A stretch of DNA of 64,000 bases from Rhyacophila brunnea. Taxonomy: Eukaryota; Arthropoda; Insecta; Trichoptera; Rhyacophilidae. Positions 11,976 to 22,977 of the stretch are shown here, piece after piece. Made by a program: the position numbers and the translations under genes. The stretch lies in contig JAGYXB010001569.1 of the NCBI GenBank assembly GCA_022495005.1, positions 1,674,001-1,738,000 on the forward strand. The letters run 5' to 3'. Within the stretch, counting starts at the first letter, position 1. Each line of letters begins with the position of its first letter. Under the pieces are notes generated by a model. It searched no databases. It was not told the origin of the DNA and worked only from the letters and a program-made list of their open reading frames with translations.

Positions 11976-12454
11976 TTCAATATCATATTTTAAATTTTCA
12001 AATCTCAAATTTTCAAATATCATATTTTAAACTATCGTGACAATAACTGTTTACACGTAAAAGTGCTGACTGTCTCTCGAATTCATTCTTTAAGAGTGAG
12101 CGAGACGCGATGTTGTCATTATTTTTTATGGTATTATTTCGTACTATTCGACAGGTAGTGAAAATCGGTAGAGATTTGCCCTTATAACGATTTTATATCT
12201 GTAGCATTCTTATATATCTGTCAAGCTAGATGCGTATTAAAAAATGACAGATTTGACAAGAAAAACACTAAGTTAGAACGCTGGGCCAGCTTGTAAGGAA
12301 TTGTCTTTTTCTACGAGGGCTTTAAAAATTCAGTGCGATAAAGGATTTGTTTCGATATTGTTGATTATTTGCGGAACGACATTCATGACATGTCCAAGGA
12401 TATTTTGGCATATAATGCTTATTGATGAATAATACAATGATAAGCCATTACCTA

Positions 12455-12720
12455 TTTTGGGTGAAAGCTGTTTCCTCATGTCAGGCTCACCAGGCACCAA
12501 TAGCGAGGGCTGTGCGACTGGTCAATGCACTCCCTAGAGATGTAGATATTTTTGGCGATCCATTATATATTCTGTTTTTTTAAATCATTGTTGTTTTTTT
12601 ATTTTATTTCTTTTGTATAAAACTATTTTTGCTTTGTTTTTTTTTCTCTAACTGATTACTTGTAATTTTTATACTAAATGTCATCTTGTGAACGTCCTGA
12701 ATTAATAATTTGTTATGTAC
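12455..12720 (+). pseudogene. Non-LTR retrotransposon 3' end (RT C-terminus and 3' UTR)
   Basis: A frame from about 12490 reads APIARAVRLVNAL and then DVDIFGDPL, the typical end of a reverse-transcriptase open reading frame of a lineage that also left 44520-44951 and 62300-62625. The 3' UTR with ATGTCATCTTGTGAACGTC follows. It is 5'-truncated and inactive. Confidence 0.6.
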
Positions 12721-13059
12721 TCAACACGTGTCTTTTTAAGATAAATAAATAATACATAAAATAAGTGTAGGGTTCATCTCTTTTAAATAGGGAGACAAAT
12801 CCATTCTTGCAGCTCATCATTGCTGGAGCACTGCATAATTATTGCTGATACTTTGGGCGCATGAAAATAGCTCCGCGGACACAGGGTTAAGAACCCCTGG
12901 TGTAACTTATTCGGTTATTAAATTGTCGTCAACTTTAGCAGAAAATTTGCAATATCGTATAATCTACAATTCTACATACTACACAGCTAATAAAAAGTCA
13001 GAGTTTCCCAAGTCTTATAATTATTATTATAATATCATTATTTTCATAACTATATACTG

Positions 13060-13877
13060 CAGTGGTTACCAACCTTTTTTGGTTGGCGGAATCCGCAGGA
13101 CATAATAAAATAAAAACTCGAGGTACCCTACCTGGCTGATTAAAATATTATTTAAGTCCAGGTAAAAAATATATATATAAAAATACATCCAAAGAAGTAG
13201 GCAGTAATATACAAGGCAAAATACTGCCTAATAGCAAGTATACAAAAGCGTCTTTTCTCACTGTTTACAAGATTTTTAATCTTAAAGCAAATAGCGTATT
13301 AGCACCGCAGGAGAAAATTTTCATGAAATGGTTATTTTAACATACCTTTTGGTCAGGTCAACACATAAGTAACAATAAATAGTATATATTAATAAATCAC
13401 TTATGTGCTGTAACTCTATAACTAGAATGTTTTAAACGCTTTGACAGAACTAAAATGAGCAGTTCGTAGTAGGCGGCCAACACTGATAAATGGAACCCTT
13501 GATGATTACTTTATACAATTACTTTATTGGGCATACATAATTTTGAAAACACTTCTGAGAAAATATATTATAATATAACCAACAGAAAAGATCTTATTTG
13601 AAAAAAGCAAGATACCCCGCATGAATGGAACCTGCATGTTTCGTATATTATAAAACAAACATTGATATTATTATGTATGGAATTCTCAGACAACAATATC
13701 GTTGGAAGGAAGTTTAAAACAATAAGCAATAAATCAAATCATTATCAAATGCATTGCGAGACATTCATTGTACTGCTTATTAACACATTTGATAAGAGTA
13801 ATATAAAGATAATCTCAGATTGCGGGGCTATAACACCTGGAGCTCAAGGGTTTCGCGGAACCAGTTAGGAATCACTG
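13060..13877. mobile_element. hAT-like non-autonomous element
   Basis: The termini are CAGTGGTTACCAACC at 13060 and, inverted, CAGTGATTCCTAACTGG ending at 13877. The ends contain the GC-rich GCGGAATCCGC and TTTCGCGGAACC segments common in hAT subterminal regions. The 8-bp duplication is not convincing (at best five of eight), so this is an old insertion. The interior is AT-rich and non-coding. Confidence 0.6.
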
Positions 13878-13982
13878 CTCTATGGTAGCCTTAATACCTA
13901 TTTCATTAATCCAGCGTACATTAAGATGGCCATTTCACCATCTAATATCCCTCGGGTACCGTTCGATTATCGAATTCGTTTA

Positions 13983-15038
13983 GGCCTTGAGCAGACAGAG
14001 AGCGGTCAGGCGTTCTGCGATCCGCGTTCTTTGTACTGTATGAACTTCATCAAAACTGTGCACACAGCAGGCAGTCAGATCGCGCCGGTCAATGAGAACG
14101 CTTGCGTTCTAGAGTTCTATTCCCGGAATTACAAAGAACTCCGTACCTCTCAACCGTTGCAATGTCGGGACCAGAAAAATTGAGAGAAGATTTATACATG
14201 ATTTAAGTGACGCAAATCGTTTTTGATACAAACATACTGTTTTTAAATCAACACTTGTTTGATATACGTGCATAAATACTTGATAATTTGGCGAAATTTA
14301 TAGTTTTCATAGTTCAATAATAGAATAAATTTGACATGTGAGGTTATGGGTAAAATTGAAACGTTAGAATCGAAATGTCAAATATTATAGATAGAGGTGA
14401 AACGTTAGAATCGAAATGTCAAATATTATAGATAGAGGTAGGTACACAAACAAATAAGTTTATATGTCACTTCGTTTAAAATCATCGAGTTTTTAAATAT
14501 CCAGTTTGATAAAATGCATTGATTACGGCAGTAATTTTAGTACCTAGATTATATTCAGTTTACAAGCAATTATCCAATATTAACCAATACGGTATTAAAT
14601 GAAGCTTCGTCTTTTACTATTTTTTGTTTAGCCATGGACATGTTCACGTACGCTTTTAAAGAAATGTGAAATTTAATCAGATTATATAATTCATCGAAGC
14701 TTTGTATTGACATGCGATGGTAAATAAAAAAATGTTTTTCATCTTTAAAAAAGAAAGCGGAAAAAGAACATGAAATTCTCCTTCTTCTTCTCGCTTCGTA
14801 TTTATCGGATGCACCCAGTGCTTTCGTTTTGTTTGAGACGCCTTTAAGCTCCACAAAAGCAATGGTTCGTCTTCGGAATTTGAGCTGTCAAACGACATGT
14901 TACACCACGACGTTTGTATACAAATGGAACGCATTATTGTTGACCGCCACATGTCTGCTGTCGGAACTCGTATTTAACGCTACCGGTCAACGGTCAGTTG
15001 AACGCAGAACGCCGACCGCTCTCTGTCTGTTCAAGCCC
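13983..15038 (-). mobile_element. PIF/Harbinger element with partial transposase
   Basis: TTA stands at 13980-13982 and 15039-15041, the 3-bp duplication typical of PIF/Harbinger. The termini are GGCCTTGAGCAGACAGAG and, inverted, GGGCTTGAACAGACAGAG. The ends match the shorter element at 16913-17362. The 1056-bp interior keeps the 5' part of a transposase gene on the minus strand and lacks the rest, so it is an internally deleted, non-autonomous copy. Confidence 0.88.
14573..14900 (-). pseudogene. Harbinger (HARBI1-like) transposase, N-terminal fragment
   Basis: From an ATG near 14898 the minus strand reads MSFDSSNSEDEPLLLW, RKHWVHPINTKREEEGEFHV and then, after a one-base frame change near 14750, DEKHFFIYHRMSIQSFDELY. 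The WVHPxNxxR...GEF and FxxYxRMS.xSFDELL patterns are those of the N-terminal region of HARBI1-like nucleases, upstream of the catalytic DDE core. The core is absent. The gene is broken by the frameshift and the deletion, and cannot make an active nuclease. Confidence 0.8.
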
Positions 15039-15041
15039 TTA

Positions 15042-16320
15042 GCGGTCATCTTGTCTACGAGCTAGTACTGATATAAAACCAATAAAATAGATGATTTTTT
15101 TTTTTCATAATACGCAACCAGGAGGTTTGGCCACAAACATATTGATGGAACACCCTTTGAATGATGTGTGTATTCCCTTTTCTTTCTACTCACCCTTATA
15201 ATATGTCTTCAAAGAGTTTTGCTTTTCTTTGTCCACATAACCAGAAAGGAAAAATAATAATTTGGAAACCTCGTGTAAAATAAAATTGGTATATTACTGT
15301 CTGCAATGTTCCACAATCACAATGCTATCCGGCCATCTCTTTCCGGCACGACAGGTCACGGTTAACTGTGCTACGGCAAAATGTAATAAACATAACCGAC
15401 TCTTCTAGCGCCTCCCGAGAATGGGAATTTACTCACACTTTCGGAACCACTGCACTACATCTGTCATACTACACATAGATCGGTTCAACCGGTTTCGAAT
15501 GTGATATGGGAGGAACTGGTGTGTATGCAATTAGGTGTATGTAGGTACAGACTGTAAAATGGACTGATGATATCACTTTCAGTGGATACTTATATGATTC
15601 CGTTTTGTTGTCCAAATTTGCATAACTTGTTTTTTTTTGTTGATTTTTTAAATTAAATGTTGTTTCTATTAGAACAGAATGACGCAGTTTTTTTGTATTG
15701 CGTTTCACAATAATTAGTTTCACAAAAAAACCACCCATCTTCATTTTGCCATATTATGGTGGATATCTTTATCTTCTTAATTTATTTCCGTGTACCATTT
15801 GAAGTATTCTCTTTTATTGTTGATCTATCTCTGTGAACTCTGAATAAATATTAAAATTGGAGGTGTTTCCATTTTATAACAATCTTATAAAGATCGTTAT
15901 TAAATATGCATCTAGATATTTGTTAGTTGGCAGCACTGACTAGGACCCGCTATTGTTGCATTCTCAAACCATCAATAATAATCATGATGCTGTCATTTAT
16001 AATAATTGCAAGTTTTAAAAAAATGGTGACATATTTTTTATAATTTAATGTGTAATATTGTATATTTTCCAATTTACAATAATATTTATTCTTGTCGACG
16101 TTTTGTGAAACATATTGAGAAAAAACAACAACAATTTACATATAAGAGGATTACAAAGATAATAAATTTAATATAAAAATAGCAACATAGGAATGAGTGA
16201 CAAAATCCCAATGTCGTATCGAGAGATAAGAAAGTAGGCTAATTCAATGACATTTATTTTCAAATGATCAGTGATATTAGGCTTTGTTTTATTTTCGTCA
16301 ACACACTATTAATACCAGTG
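15042..16320. other. No gene or element recognised
   Basis: AT-rich sequence. No spliced coding pattern, inverted termini or copies elsewhere in the window were noticed. Confidence 0.4.
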
Positions 16321-16323
16321 GCG

Positions 16324-16560
16324 AATGGTGGAGGTAGACCGGGCGACGGGCTCAGTATCTTTGGCGTGCCTTCCTAGTCTACAGTACCGTATCCTACACG
16401 TGAATTATCATTTGTAAATTTGTGATATGTTCATCTCACTCAGCTGGTCGACCTAACACGTCGAGCCCCCAGACTAGAGCCCTGTCAGCCCCCTCCCCAC
16501 AAGTGGGGACATGGTTATGTCAAATGCAAGAGAGGACACGCACGTGCGGCCGTATTTGGA
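16324..16560 (+). repeat. Repeat fragments
   Basis: The start, CAGTGGCGAATGGTGGAGG, resembles the left terminus of the hAT element at 47400. The following block around CCCCCAGACTAGAGCCCTGTCA recurs at about 39255-39300. Both are fragments. Confidence 0.45.
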
Positions 16561-16614
16561 AGCTCAAGGTTAATTCGGATATTTACGTACGTTTCCGGTA
16601 AGCTCCAAATTTCT

Positions 16615-16720
16615 ATTTTTTATTTACAGAAGATGAACATTACAAATTATAAATTTAAGACGTTCACAACATGACATTTAAAAACAAAGATATAGTATTA
16701 GAATAGTGTAAATAAGAAAG
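16615..16720 (-). repeat. Non-LTR 3' UTR fragment
   Basis: The minus strand carries ATGTCATGTTGTGAACGTC and the flanking AT-rich 3' UTR also seen at 12680-12700, 44570-44600 and 62565-62590. No coding part is left. Confidence 0.5.
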
Positions 16721-16912
16721 ATATATGATACATGCAGTATCACAAAAAAAGTACCTATAAAAAGTAAATAGGTACAAAAATTATACAGATCCTAAAGATC
16801 CAATTTGGTCATGAATCCAGGGAACGACTTAATAGTGACTATTCACGACCGGAGCGATCGTGGAAGACGGTCGAGCCAGACGGCTGGCCTGAGAATCGGC
16901 TAGTGCAATTTA

Positions 16913-17362
16913 GGGCTTGCGCAGACAGAGCGCGGTCAGGCGGTCTGCGTTCCGCGTTCGGAGTTCGGCGTTCTTTGTACTGTATGGACTTCATACTGTA
17001 TGGGTACACACGCCGGCGGTCAGACCACGCCGGTCAATTGGAACGCTAGAGTTCTGGAGTTCTATGCCCGGAATTACAAAGAACGCCGTACCTCCCGTCC
17101 AGTCCCGTCATAGGAATTTGAGCAGTCACACAACATAGAGCGAAACCACACGGGGGAGTGAGTACGCAACAGCGGTGCTTTCTCACTTCCACTCGCAGTC
17201 GGAATATAGCGGTCTCGCATTATGCAGCGCCTGTGTCACAACGACGTTTGTATACAAATGGAACGCTTATTGTTGACCGCCACCTGTCTGCTGTCCCTGA
17301 ACGTTAGCGGTCAACGGTCGGTTGAACGCAGAACTCCGACCGCTCTCTGTCTGCGCAAGCCC
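16913..17362. mobile_element. PIF/Harbinger MITE
   Basis: TTA at 16910-16912 and 17363-17365 flanks inverted termini GGGCTTGCGCAGACAGAG. The 450-bp interior is related at both ends to the larger element at 13983-15038, so it is a shorter deletion derivative of the same family. It is GC-rich for this window and has no intact coding frame. Confidence 0.88.
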
Positions 17363-17414
17363 TTAGTTTTCCTAAGGGTGGCAGTTTTCCTAGGAACGTC
17401 ACCATTGCTGTTGC

Positions 17415-17594
17415 GGTACTGTTCGGTTATGAGGAATACAGCGGAAAACACATTTTTAAAATACCCGATATACTGGATTATTTGTTAGGTTAACCTAACC
17501 AAACCTAAACTAACCCAAACTAACAAATAATCCAGTATATCGGGTATTTTAAAACATGTGTTTTCCGCTGTATTCCTCATAACCGAACAGTACC
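17415..17594. repeat. Long palindrome (foldback)
   Basis: Arms of about 75 bases, GGTACTGTTCGGTTATGAGG inward to CAAATAATCC and back, are nearly perfect reverse complements around a CCTAACC-rich centre (about 17486-17525). The AACAAATAATCCAGTAT part also occurs inside the CACCGTG-type MITE family, so it may be a derivative of that family. Confidence 0.8.
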
Positions 17595-20500
17595 AAAAAT
17601 TTATATGATGGAAATTATATAAGTACCTACTATGAACTGAATAAAAAAAATAATAAGTACATAAAACTAAATTTCAACGAAAACATACACAATCATGACG
17701 TACCGTCATCCGTTGACGTATTTTATTATCAGTTTTGTTTATATTAATTAATTCAATTATCAAATACGTCCGACTCATAAAAAAGACGATTCGTCGACCC
17801 CAAAGACAAGCTGTGGACGACCCAAAAATATTGATAAATTTGTTAGTTTTATCTACAGACACGGATGTGTTACTTTTTAACAGTAGCAGGCAACAAAACA
17901 AAACGTCTTTGATAAGCTTAGTATGAGACCTCTTAAAAATCATTTACGGAGAGTCCATTTTGAAAAAAATGTCCATAATATTTTTAATTGATTTTTTAAG
18001 GCGGGTCAACAAAATCAAGCCAGAGCCACTAACTTCAACATTAACCCCGCCTGAAATGCTGACTGAACTAATATGCTTATTCAATTTATTTATTTTTCCC
18101 TATGCACACTTTTACAATAAATTGAGAATTAAAAAAATCGGTGCGTGTACTTATGTACGCGCGTTAGAAGTTATACTTCTTCGGTGTAAATTTTAATTTA
18201 TTTATTATGCAGGTTTTAATTATCTTGTTAAATTAAACACTCGAGAAAAGGGTCCGCTTATTGGAGCGCCGCTAGTTTATACCTATACACTTTAACTTAT
18301 ATTACTAAATTATATAATTATTTCTCGTTGTTTTTATTTTTAAATCAACAACTGTCACTCTGACGTTTAATCGTTTGTTTACGTAGGATTTGCAAATGGC
18401 CGACAATAATTAATTCGTTACCTAGAAAACGGAACAACCACGTGTTATGCTGTAACTTCAAAAATATTAAAAAATCAAGATTTTTTAAATGGAAACAAAA
18501 ACAGAACGCGAGTGACGTCACTAATGAAGAGTTTGGCAACCGTCGTTTTGTATTTTGGCATGTGCGCGTAATATTGACACTACATAATTCTATGCATCTA
18601 GGCCCCTACTACTGTACGACAACATTATTTAGGCAACAACAGGAAGTCGCTCTTATCGCGTATAGAATATTTCACAGTGTTGTCATTTTTTGAGAAAACA
18701 TATCCCGCGAAATTAGGTTTTAAGTTTATATCAATTCTATTCTCAGTAAGTTTATAAGTACATTAATTTATAAGTCTAATTATTGTTCAATAAATATCAA
18801 TAGAATTTTTTTTTCAAATAATTTCACCTCTTAATTATTACTATTATATTAGGTTAATTATTACAGCGTAATTATTGAATTTGGAAGGAAATGTATCATT
18901 GAACCCACATTAACTGATAATATTGCTGCAGGTATTTATTAATTAAATAACTAGAACACAAATTATGAGTAAAAAAGTAGAAGTGAAAGATATAACATAT
19001 TCAATATTATATTGATGACCCAATCACATGTTTTATAATTTACAAATGATGTCTTTACATCGTATTTTTAGTAAAATTGTTGTAGAAACACATACTGTGA
19101 AAATAATTTTCTATAAATTAAATTATATCCACCTTACATAAATTTTAAAACAATATGTACCTACTTATCGGTTTAAAAATTAGGAAAAAATAGGACAATT
19201 CATTAACTAACTAATGATCATTTATACTTAATTATTATACGTCTAAAAATATTAATAAAATAGATTACGATACACATAACTTTATAATATACAAACATAA
19301 TTTCCAGTATTTGGGGAAATATTTCTAGTATTACAACACTGAATTTTGACATACCTGACATGACAGGAACCCGTAAAATGGGCTTGTTGAAAGTATTGTA
19401 TAGGCTCACCTTTTAAATACGACTCTTTTTCTTCTTCGCAATAAATCAAAAGTTTACTGATAATAATTCGAACATCATTTCGTATTGTGTTAGACATCTT
19501 TTGAATATAAAAAGCTTCAAATTACGTAAATTGATAGATGCGTCCAATACGAAGTGTCAAAAATGTAATGAAAAATTTGGGGGCGTTCCTAATTTGAAAC
19601 CGGAAGTTCGATTAGCTGTACGTAGTTCACAGATTTGCCACGTAGCCAAGATGAAGTTGCCGGACAATAATTGACTTACTATCACATTTGACTTTTTACC
19701 GTGATTTTTATTTTATTTTTTCTGAATGATGTGAATCGTTGATTGACCTTCCGGAAATGAAGTCACGCCTTTGTTCATATGGAATGTCCGCAATAAGGGA
19801 AGGGCAGTTTATTTATTTTTATCGCCTTAAGAAAACAGACACCGAAAAAAAACGAATCTATCATTGTGATCGTCCATCAGCGCGCATCGAATTAAGATTG
19901 TTTGGATTTTTCTAAACCATTTGCGACGTTCCTGGGGATTGATTACTCGCGGCGCACAGTTTGAATACCAATGTACTATGTTGATATTATCGATAAGAAC
20001 GATACCTATTTATCAATGAACTCAATGAAATAATAAACACGGCAATAAGCTGATTATTAACCTCAAAACAGCACTTCAACTGCAATTATTGTTAGTTCAA
20101 ACCACAACAATATTATGTACCTAGTACATTAAGTTTCTAGTAAAATCAACACAGCTATTTCTTCACTTGTGGTTTTGCGTGTTTATCGATAATTTTCAAT
20201 GACATATTAAATGGACAACTCACTTCATATCGGCGCGCACAAGAAATTGTGCATGAAAGTCATTCACAGATGTATAGGTAGATGTCACGTGACCATATGA
20301 CGTATCCATTTCCATTATGCGATACAAGCTTCGAGAATTTATAGTACCTAATATAACCTTTATTGTAATGGCGTATTAGTGTGATTGCGTTAGAAACAGA
20401 TTCTCGGTTACTTACGACTTTTCGGAGATTAGACGCAAGTGAGCCCAGCGCATCACAGGCGTCTGTCCAATGGTTTCTGCACATTCAATTGCATTGAATA

Positions 20501-20680
20501 AACATTCATCAATTTCTTAAAATGGCATTTTATCAATAATAAATAATGCCAACACATGAAAAGTGATATCACATCTTTCTTGGAGTGTTTTTACAATTTT
20601 TATCTGGGCACATTGGCATTTTGGAACACAATAATAACGGCGGAGTCGAAACCTGACAGTCAGAAATTTTGTATGGGGAG
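17595..20680. other. No gene firmly recognised
   Basis: Mostly AT-rich. A minus-strand frame at 19282-19497 begins MSNTIRNDVRIIISKLLIYC, which slightly resembles the start of uncharacterised insect transposon-derived proteins, but nothing supports it beyond that. A segment around 18150-18200 has the GCGTTAGAAGTTATACTTCT string also partly present near 7110. No other structure was seen. Confidence 0.35.
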
Positions 20681-20690
20681 ACCCAGCGGT

Positions 20691-21415
20691 TAGGGAATCC
20701 AATCCCGAGCCAAAATTCTGATCCCGGGATTTCGGGATTACAATTTGACAATCCCGGGATCCCGGAACTGGTCCCGGGATTGGCATTTTTTCCATTGTTA
20801 ATATAAATTTTTTATATTTACAAATAACATTGATAAAATCGGTCAAAAATAAATCTAGTATAATTTATACTATTTAAGACATTTATTGTTAATATTGTAT
20901 ACGTTAAATCTTGGAAATACACAAGTTTAATGGAGTAAATAATATTGTAATATAAATAATAATGTGAATTTAATATGAGATTGCTATTTCTGATAGTAAA
21001 GACATAATGAATAGATCAGCGAGATTTAAAATAGTAAAGCAAATAATCATGGCGTACTTATGGCCTTTCCGCTTCATAAATCTAATTAGTCAGCCAAATA
21101 TGAAACTGCCGTAAAACGTATGATATCATGGTGGAATTACTTTGTTAAAAGTGCGAAGCATTGTTTTTTTACCAATCTTTCTCATTTTTAATAATCTATG
21201 TGAAAAAATAAAATGAATCGGCAACCTACACATCAAACTTCATTCAAACTCAGTTTATTTCTAATGTAGTTATTTTGTATTAAAAGTATTTTTTCTGTTA
21301 TATTTTCCATAAAAATTGATAAAAAAATCAATCCCGAAATCCCGGGATTATGTTTATCAATCCCGGGATTCATAGGTATCGAAAATAGCTCGGGATCCCG
21401 GGATTGGATTCCCTA
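20691..21415. mobile_element. hAT MITE with exact 8-bp duplication
   Basis: CCAGCGGT occurs at 20683-20690 and 21416-21423. The termini are TAGGGAATCCAATCCCG and its inverse. The subterminal regions are full of ATCCCGGGAT palindromes, which probably serve as transposase-binding repeats. The interior is AT-rich and non-coding. A right-end fragment of the same family is at 41762-41849. Confidence 0.9.
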
Positions 21416-21826
21416 CCAGCGGTGTCGCCAGACCGCTTGCAAGCAGAATGTTCATTTGAGCGTAGGATACCGATATTAAATTATGAATTTCGCCATCCGG
21501 CAGACCCGACACAAAGTGAGTGTCATTTTATTTTCCAGATGCTTCGCCCATATTAATGTCATTGATAATTTTACTATTGATTACATAAAAACTAGTAAAT
21601 ATTATTCTCAATCAAACTACAAGATTATGCACGTACGCGACACTCGTAGTCGAATGTGTAAAGCACACATTACACGAGCATACTCGAAAATTCGATGTCT
21701 CGCCCGATCGGGAAATATCATTTTGGATCTTTTCACTGAGTGGGCAGAATAAAACAATTAATTATATTTGAACCCGACGATTGGGGTGACGGATTGGTTT
21801 GAAGTGGTGACCTTTCGACTACGGCT

Positions 21827-22250
21827 GTCGGGAATGGGACAACTGGTCACCAGGACAATAATTTGACGCTGCACTGCCGTAGACACGTATACAGAACGTA
21901 GACGAGGGATTTTAATCAATTTTTTATCTACTACTTAGTAGCTTTAATTCATTTTACTCTTAACATAATGTTTTTTTATTGGGGATTGAGAATTACCATG
22001 CCTAAGGCTTTATATACAAATAAAAAACTATTTTTTCGTTGGATCTTAAACATATGCATGATTAAATCATTATTTAAGTGTGTATATTTAAATTATCATC
22101 AACTATTAAATCATAATATAATAATTTAAAGATAAATAACAATATAATTTTTTTTTAGTACCTAACGTCTATTTATTTTCGAATTGCGTGGCGTCCAGTT
22201 GTCAACCCAAGTCCCAAATCGTCCTAGACCCGCCAAGTCAATGCTGCCAG
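21827..22250 (-). mobile_element. Non-autonomous DNA element, inverted copy of 45538-45923
   Basis: Matches the reverse complement of 45538-45923 over its length (ACGTCTATTTATTTTCGAATT and GCCTAAGGCTTTATATA blocks). The ends carry GGGACAACTGG-type inverted repeats, clearer in the other copy. No coding capacity. Confidence 0.7.
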
Positions 22251-22280
22251 TTTGACGTTTATAATAATAGTTTTTTTTTC

Positions 22281-22460
22281 GACCATGTCCGATCCTTATA
22301 AGATCATATGGGCCTCCACAGGGTGGAGGTTTGTATTAACAGATTTTGTTTTACGAGAAATGGATGTCAGCCACTTGCTCAACCTATTAGGTTGAAAAAC
22401 AATATATTGTGTACTTACCAGACACGGGATTCGAGTATAGGAATCAATGAGGTCAGTTGT
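22281..22460 (-). mobile_element. tRNA-derived SINE, copy 2
   Basis: Matches the body of the SINE at 4331-4530 (GACCATGTCCGATCCTTATA, TATGGGCCTCCACAG, GTCAGCCACTTGCTC). The tRNA head here is decayed: the B-box region reads as TCGAATCCC on the minus strand near 22425. Confidence 0.75.
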
Positions 22461-22977
22461 ACCTGAATTTCGCGCGTGTTTATACGCGCGAGTCAAAACG
22501 CGCCATGTGGACAAGACCTATTAGGGTTATTAGAGTATTATTGGCTTCTCATACCGGGGGTACCAAATTCGTTTCCCAATGAGGTCATAAAATGACAAAA
22601 ATTTATTGTGACATAACTCGGCTCGAAAAAAATTAAGGATGTTGATACCATGTCGCCCCTTATCAGATAATAGCATGCCCACCCCCATGGGAGCACATTG
22701 CTCTAAATAAAGGTACCAAAATTGCGGTCAACAGATTAAGTAAACATGTATGAATTATGTAAATATTAACACTCCACCATTGTTTGATATCATAATCGAT
22801 TGAAAAGATACACTTAACCTAAATATCATGGAATGGCGTGGGCTGTGTGTTGCCACCACTCCACTGGTCAATCAAACTATCACATTATAGAACACAGGAC
22901 AAAAATAAACACAATTCGCTATCAGAATTTTAAAATACGATAACGCTTTGTCAAACAAATAACGCGATAATAATATA

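Larger units (their letters stand above)
11328..12899. mobile_element. hAT-like element containing nested insertions
   Basis: The termini are CAGGGGTTCTTAAC at 11328 and GTTAAGAACCCCTG ending at 12899. Flanking octamers GTCTAATT (11320-11327) and GTGTAACT (12900-12907) agree at six of eight positions, as expected for an old 8-bp hAT duplication. Inside lie a mariner-type MITE (11426-about 11975), a repeat shared with 61121-61275 and a non-LTR tail (12455-12720). No hAT transposase was recognised. Confidence 0.7.

Noticed and set aside
18442..18693. Second THAP-like exon (LCCNFKNIKKSRFFKW)
   Set aside because: The spacing of cysteines and the F-x-F-P turn do not fit, and no splice donor follows at the right place.
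19282..19497. N-terminus of a transposon-derived protein (MSNTIRNDVRII)
   Set aside because: The similarity is short, the continuation matches nothing, and no terminal repeats or partner exons were found nearby.
20517..20846. 109-codon minus-strand frame with PGPVPGSRDCQIV
   Set aside because: The proline/glycine/serine composition comes from the repeated ATCCCGGGAT palindromes of the hAT element end.
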